This document shows positions 6,496-6,502 of a stretch of 6,502 nucleotides of DNA, piece by piece. Both the position numbers and the translations under genes were made by a program. Origin of the DNA: Gammaproteobacteria bacterium (GTDB lineage: Bacteria; Pseudomonadota; Gammaproteobacteria; Pseudomonadales; Azotimanducaceae); NCBI GenBank assembly GCA_002694945.1, contig NZNP01000036.1, positions 36,080 to 42,581 on the forward strand, given 5' to 3'. Within the stretch, counting starts at the first letter, position 1, and every line of letters starts with the position of its first letter. The notes under the pieces are model-generated. The model was not told the DNA's origin and searched no databases. It worked only from the letters and a program-made list of their open reading frames with translations.

Positions 6496-6502
6496 TCAGG
6501 CT

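Overview
The window looks like a compact piece of chromosome from a heterotrophic, probably marine or soil, proteobacterium. G+C is near one half by eye, genes are densely packed, and it carries a TRAP transporter, bacterial glutathione transferases, a molybdopterin enzyme and a sulfatase. No rRNA, tRNA or phylogenetic marker is present, so this assignment is an inference. I see no mobile element, CRISPR array, integrase, phage gene or tRNA. Nearly every base lies in or within about 170 bases of a good gene, and all genes read through without frameshift.

Layout: (1) The left end holds the last 65 codons of a TRAP small membrane subunit (DctQ type). It overlaps by ATGA with a complete TRAP large permease (DctM type) ending at 1490. 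(2) After a 165-base spacer come two tightly spaced glutathione S-transferase genes of different subgroups (1656-2261 and 2267-2896), on the same strand. (3) A 711-residue molybdopterin oxidoreductase with an N-terminal [4Fe-4S] motif lies on the minus strand (2883-5018). Its 3' end overlaps the second GST by 14 bases. (4) A 67-base divergent spacer with a clear palindrome separates it from a plus-strand, Cys-type, apparently cytoplasmic sulfatase (5086-6495). The sulfatase stop codon forms another ATGA, so a further gene may begin at the right edge.

Taken together this reads as a substrate uptake and catabolism locus. A TRAP carrier would bring in a small organic anion, the sulfatase would cut a sulfate (or similar) ester in the cytoplasm, the molybdoenzyme would carry out a redox or hydration-type step, and the GSTs would do a glutathione-dependent conversion or detoxification. 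Each gene's family is well supported. The idea that they act in one pathway rests only on proximity, and the substrate cannot be read from the sequence. The points most worth following up are: the molybdoenzyme has no Cys, Sec or Ser at the expected metal-ligand position (Asp is the candidate); it stands alone without electron-transfer subunits; and the palindrome sits between it and the sulfatase. I did not find convincing evidence of a wholly new kind of system.
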